Origin: Gemmatimonadaceae bacterium
GTDB taxonomy: Bacteria > Gemmatimonadota > Gemmatimonadetes > Gemmatimonadales > Gemmatimonadaceae
Direction: 5' to 3'
Assembly (NCBI GenBank): GCA_017881465.1
Contig: JADGQV010000011.1
Location: 1 to 32,365, forward strand
Length of the DNA: 32,365 bases
Of the stretch, positions 32,256-32,365 are shown one piece after another. The stretch's first letter is position 1, and every line of letters begins with the position of its first letter. A program made the translations under genes and the position numbers. Below the pieces are notes generated by a model that saw only the letters and a list, made by a program, of their open reading frames with translations, was not told the origin of the DNA and made no database searches.

Positions 32256-32365
32256 GTGCCGATAGTCCTCATCGCCGATGACGAGCCGAACATTCGGCGC
32301 ATGGTCGGCGCGCTGCTCTCGGGTGAAGGCTACGAAGTAGCGGAGACGCCGAGCGGCGTTGAAGC
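32256..32365 (+). CDS. Response regulator, receiver domain start (partial, right edge)
   Basis: The GTG directly follows the previous TAG. The 36 visible codons read MPIVLIADDEPNIRRMVGAL and continue LSGEGYEVAETPSGVEA. The DDE acidic pocket of a receiver domain is present; the phospho-acceptor lies beyond the edge. It is probably the partner of the NtrY-like kinase and perhaps an NtrX/NtrC-type activator, but the output domain is not in the window. Confidence 0.88.
   Translation, partial: MPIVLIADDEPNIRRMVGALLSGEGYEVAETPSGVE

Overview
The window is about 32 kb of high-GC chromosomal DNA, densely coded on both strands and with no IS element, integrase, CRISPR array or rRNA. Gene content and style suggest a Gemmatimonadota-like bacterium, which is an inference and not proven by a marker gene. 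Points in favour are many small outer-membrane barrel proteins with signal peptides, an ECF sigma/ZAS anti-sigma pair, a Peptidase_Mx-type metalloprotease, a K/R-rich histone-like protein, and start codons placed directly behind -10-like boxes.

Layout. 1-2477 (minus): zinc-finger anti-sigma factor (cut by the left edge) coupled to an ECF sigma factor, then a cupin-SDR operon. 2826-3590 (plus): outer-membrane barrel. 3663-6950 (minus): Tat-exported amidase and an isocitrate dehydrogenase with NAD-type coenzyme residues. 6987-7060: tRNA-Arg(CCG). 7243-10143 (minus): pntAA-pntAB-pntB transhydrogenase operon. 10218-14846 (plus): MCE/MlaD-like protein, rho with a C-rich leader, ruvX, mltG and thiE. 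14788-15582 (minus): HD-GYP protein overlapping thiE tail to tail. 15726-16889 (plus): RlmI-like methyltransferase. 16989-18586 (minus): a MerR-HTH/MEDS regulator followed by mutM. 18704-21027 (plus): a truncated receiver protein coupled to a PAS-PAS-kinase-receiver hybrid kinase.

21129-24445 (plus) is the most unusual part. A methyltransferase-like gene is followed by paired GTGTC-N7-GACAC palindromes and a perfect 10-bp inverted repeat. A 58-residue peptide gene comes next, ending in three exact DSVQ repeats, then a hairpin and a strong intrinsic terminator. After the terminator lie a zinc metallopeptidase and a D-Ala-D-Ala-ligase-like ATP-grasp enzyme joined by a GTGA overlap. This is the layout expected of a ribosomally made, ATP-grasp-modified peptide (RiPP) system. 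I read it as a candidate undescribed system; the function is inferred.

24513-27876: histone-like protein (minus), then tdh-kbl (threonine to glycine plus acetyl-CoA) with an outer-membrane barrel gene ending at a UUCG terminator. 27980-30462 (minus): 3-methyladenine glycosylase and a NYN-LOTUS RNase-like protein. 30656-32365 (plus): NtrY-like kinase, a small membrane/coiled-coil protein and a response regulator cut by the right edge.

Functional links seen: the NAD-type IDH lies beside the proton-driven transhydrogenase that can turn NADH into NADPH, and Tdh and Kbl form a complete two-step pathway.
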